The notes under the pieces: generated by a model
Seen by the model: only the letters and a program-made list of their open reading frames with translations
What the model was told of the DNA's origin: nothing
Database searches by the model: none
Shown here: one piece after another, positions 62,824 to 64,000 of the stretch
Position numbering within the stretch: position 1 is the first letter of the stretch
Layout: the number at the start of each line of letters is the position of its first letter
Translations under genes and position numbers: made by a program
Origin: Nymphaea colorata
Taxonomy: Eukaryota > Streptophyta > Magnoliopsida > Nymphaeales > Nymphaeaceae
Direction: 5' to 3'
NCBI RefSeq assembly: GCF_008831285.2
Contig: NC_045139.1
Span: forward strand, 14,738,354-14,802,353
DNA: 64,000 nt

Positions 62824-62965
62824 TGTTGAAATAAGAGAGAAAGAAGGACAAAGCAAACACACAAAGTTTAACGTGGTTCGGCCTGATCAGTGGCTTACGC
62901 CCACACACAAGACAACACAATGACTGCTTTCACACACTAATAACAACGAGTTCTTTTATAGGTGA
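62824..62965 (-). repeat. 5' LTR of the copia element (inner part; outer end unresolved)
   Basis: Starts with TGTTGAAATAAG on the plus strand (CTTATTTCAACA at the LTR 3' end in sense orientation), next to the primer-binding site. Alignment to the other LTR ends near 62961. The LTR may extend further right, but the partner copy is cut. Confidence 0.85.
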
Positions 62966-64000
62966 GAAAACAAAAAAACTTAAGGCACCTCCACCATAAG
63001 AGAACTGACCAAAGGAAGGAGATGATAACTGTCCAAAAATAATTGCTTACATAAAAAAAAAAAACAGAAAATGAGACACGTCCTTATAAAAATAACTGTT
63101 CAAAAAAGGGGACGTGCATAAAACCCTTTCTTCAATAAAAACCCAGTTTTAAGAAAACCTCGTTTTTAAAAGCGAGTGAAAGACCTGATCCATCTAGATT
63201 GTTCATAAAAAAACCATGATTTTTTTAGTGTGTCACTTAAACAAATAAACTATGTTTTCAAAACTTGTTAAACAAATTCGATTTCTAATGAACTAAGTAT
63301 TTATAAAACTGAGTTAAGTGAGAGCGCCATCAAATTTTCCCTTAAACAGGTTTTTGAGTGGAGGAGCTTAGAGCTCCACCGAAAGTTAGGCTTGGATCCT
63401 CATGCAAGCATAGATGCACGAGACGTGTACCTTTGCCAATTATCATCGAGTTTGAGCATGTTGGTTTATTATGCACTCTCTTGTTCTTTGGATCTTATAA
63501 TGAATGCATGAGCTATTGAGTATCCATTTGCACTAGTTACAGAGTAACACAAATGATGTGAATTGCGATGACATCACTTAATGTTCGAGCCGTTTAGTAA
63601 GATGAGCCACATCTTTAATTATTTTAACATATATCTGTGATATACTAATAATAAAATAAATGGCTCTTGAAGATGAGCAAATTAATAACAAGGTAAAACA
63701 AGTGGCATGTAATTTTTGTTAACTGGGTGTTGGCTGCATCCACGTTACGGTCGTTGTGTGTTTTATAAAAAAATTATTTTTAATTAACTTTTTAAAACCT
63801 AGTTTGTATGTTTGGATGACAAGACTGAAACGAAGGGTTAAGTTGTTCATGACAGTTTGAAAATATCGTTTCATTATTTATAACGATAGGAGGTTCCCTT
63901 CCTCCTCACGAATAATGACATTTAAGCCCATCATTAGAAAGGTTCATCTTGAAGTTGAGTTTTTTCAATAGACTCAATTTCAACTGTCAACAAACCTGCC
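62966..64000. other. no feature recognised
   Basis: This may include the outer part of the copia 5' LTR. The remainder is AT-rich; I see no open frame with motifs, no RNA gene and no clear repeat. Confidence 0.4.

Larger units (their letters stand above)
56948..62965 (-). mobile_element. decayed Ty1/copia LTR retrotransposon
   Basis: Coding remains on the minus strand run in copia order: gag, protease, integrase, reverse transcriptase, RNase H. Related LTR pieces lie at 56948-57087 and 62824-62965 in the same orientation, and a tRNA-iMet-type primer-binding site directly abuts the right one. The protein frames carry stops, frameshifts and lost catalytic residues. A block of about 1.1 kb with other composition (57088-58215) lies where the end of RNase H, the polypurine tract and the rest of the 3' LTR should be. 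Outer LTR ends and target duplication could not be fixed. Confidence 0.9.

Noticed and set aside
1-64000. CRISPR arrays, rRNA genes, bacterial-type operons or an undescribed multi-gene system
   Set aside because: No direct-repeat/spacer pattern, no rRNA sequence and no clustered related genes were seen; the window is ordinary plant nuclear DNA with local duplications and a transposon.

Overview
This window is nuclear DNA from a flowering plant. The evidence is split plant genes (an AGO10-type Argonaute, a YUCCA flavin monooxygenase, a chloroplast MPBQ/MSBQ methyltransferase, a four-EF-hand calmodulin-like gene, a PLAC8 protein and LSM8), a nuclear tRNA-Val(AAC), T-rich introns, many CT/GA and AT microsatellites, and a decayed Ty1/copia element. 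The lineage within angiosperms cannot be fixed from the sequence alone.

Layout. 1-766 (minus) is the N-terminal part of AGO10, cut by the window start, with a CT-rich leader and TATA-like site up to about 2165. 2.2-11.9 kb holds no gene I can support, only a small tandem repeat and a doubtful decayed coding patch. tRNA-Val(AAC) lies at 11.9 kb (minus). A four-exon YUCCA gene (plus) spans 15.2-17.6 kb. 17.6-24.9 kb is AT-rich intergenic DNA with local duplications.

24.9-40.1 kb is a diverged direct tandem segmental duplication. Copy A (about 24.9-30.2 kb) carries only wreckage of a calmodulin-like gene. Copy B (about 30.7-40.1 kb) carries the intact four-exon gene (34.5-37.8 kb, 149 aa) and the 3' end of the convergent methyltransferase gene VTE3 (39.1-42.8 kb, minus). 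An orphan frameshifted last exon of a YUCCA gene sits at 44.8-45.1 kb, about 27 kb from the intact gene.

Further right are a GC-rich single-exon proline-rich protein gene (46.8-47.3 kb, minus), a PLAC8/cell-number-regulator-like gene with a separate 5'UTR exon (48.9-51.9 kb, plus), and the five-exon spliceosomal gene LSM8 (53.9-54.9 kb, minus). A broken copia element on the minus strand (about 56.9-63 kb) has gag, protease, integrase, RT and RNase H remains, LTR pieces at both ends, a primer-binding site, and an unrelated block of about 1.1 kb next to its 3' LTR. The last kilobase shows nothing recognisable.

The genes are functionally unrelated housekeeping or developmental genes: small-RNA control of meristem identity, auxin synthesis, Ca2+ sensing, tocopherol/plastoquinone synthesis and U6 snRNP assembly. 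I find no operon-like or clustered pathway. The most notable points are the tandem duplication with one dead calmodulin-like copy, two introns (YUCCA intron 2 and LSM8 intron 4) that need GC instead of GT donors, and an upstream ORF that would overlap the PLAC8 start codon after splicing.
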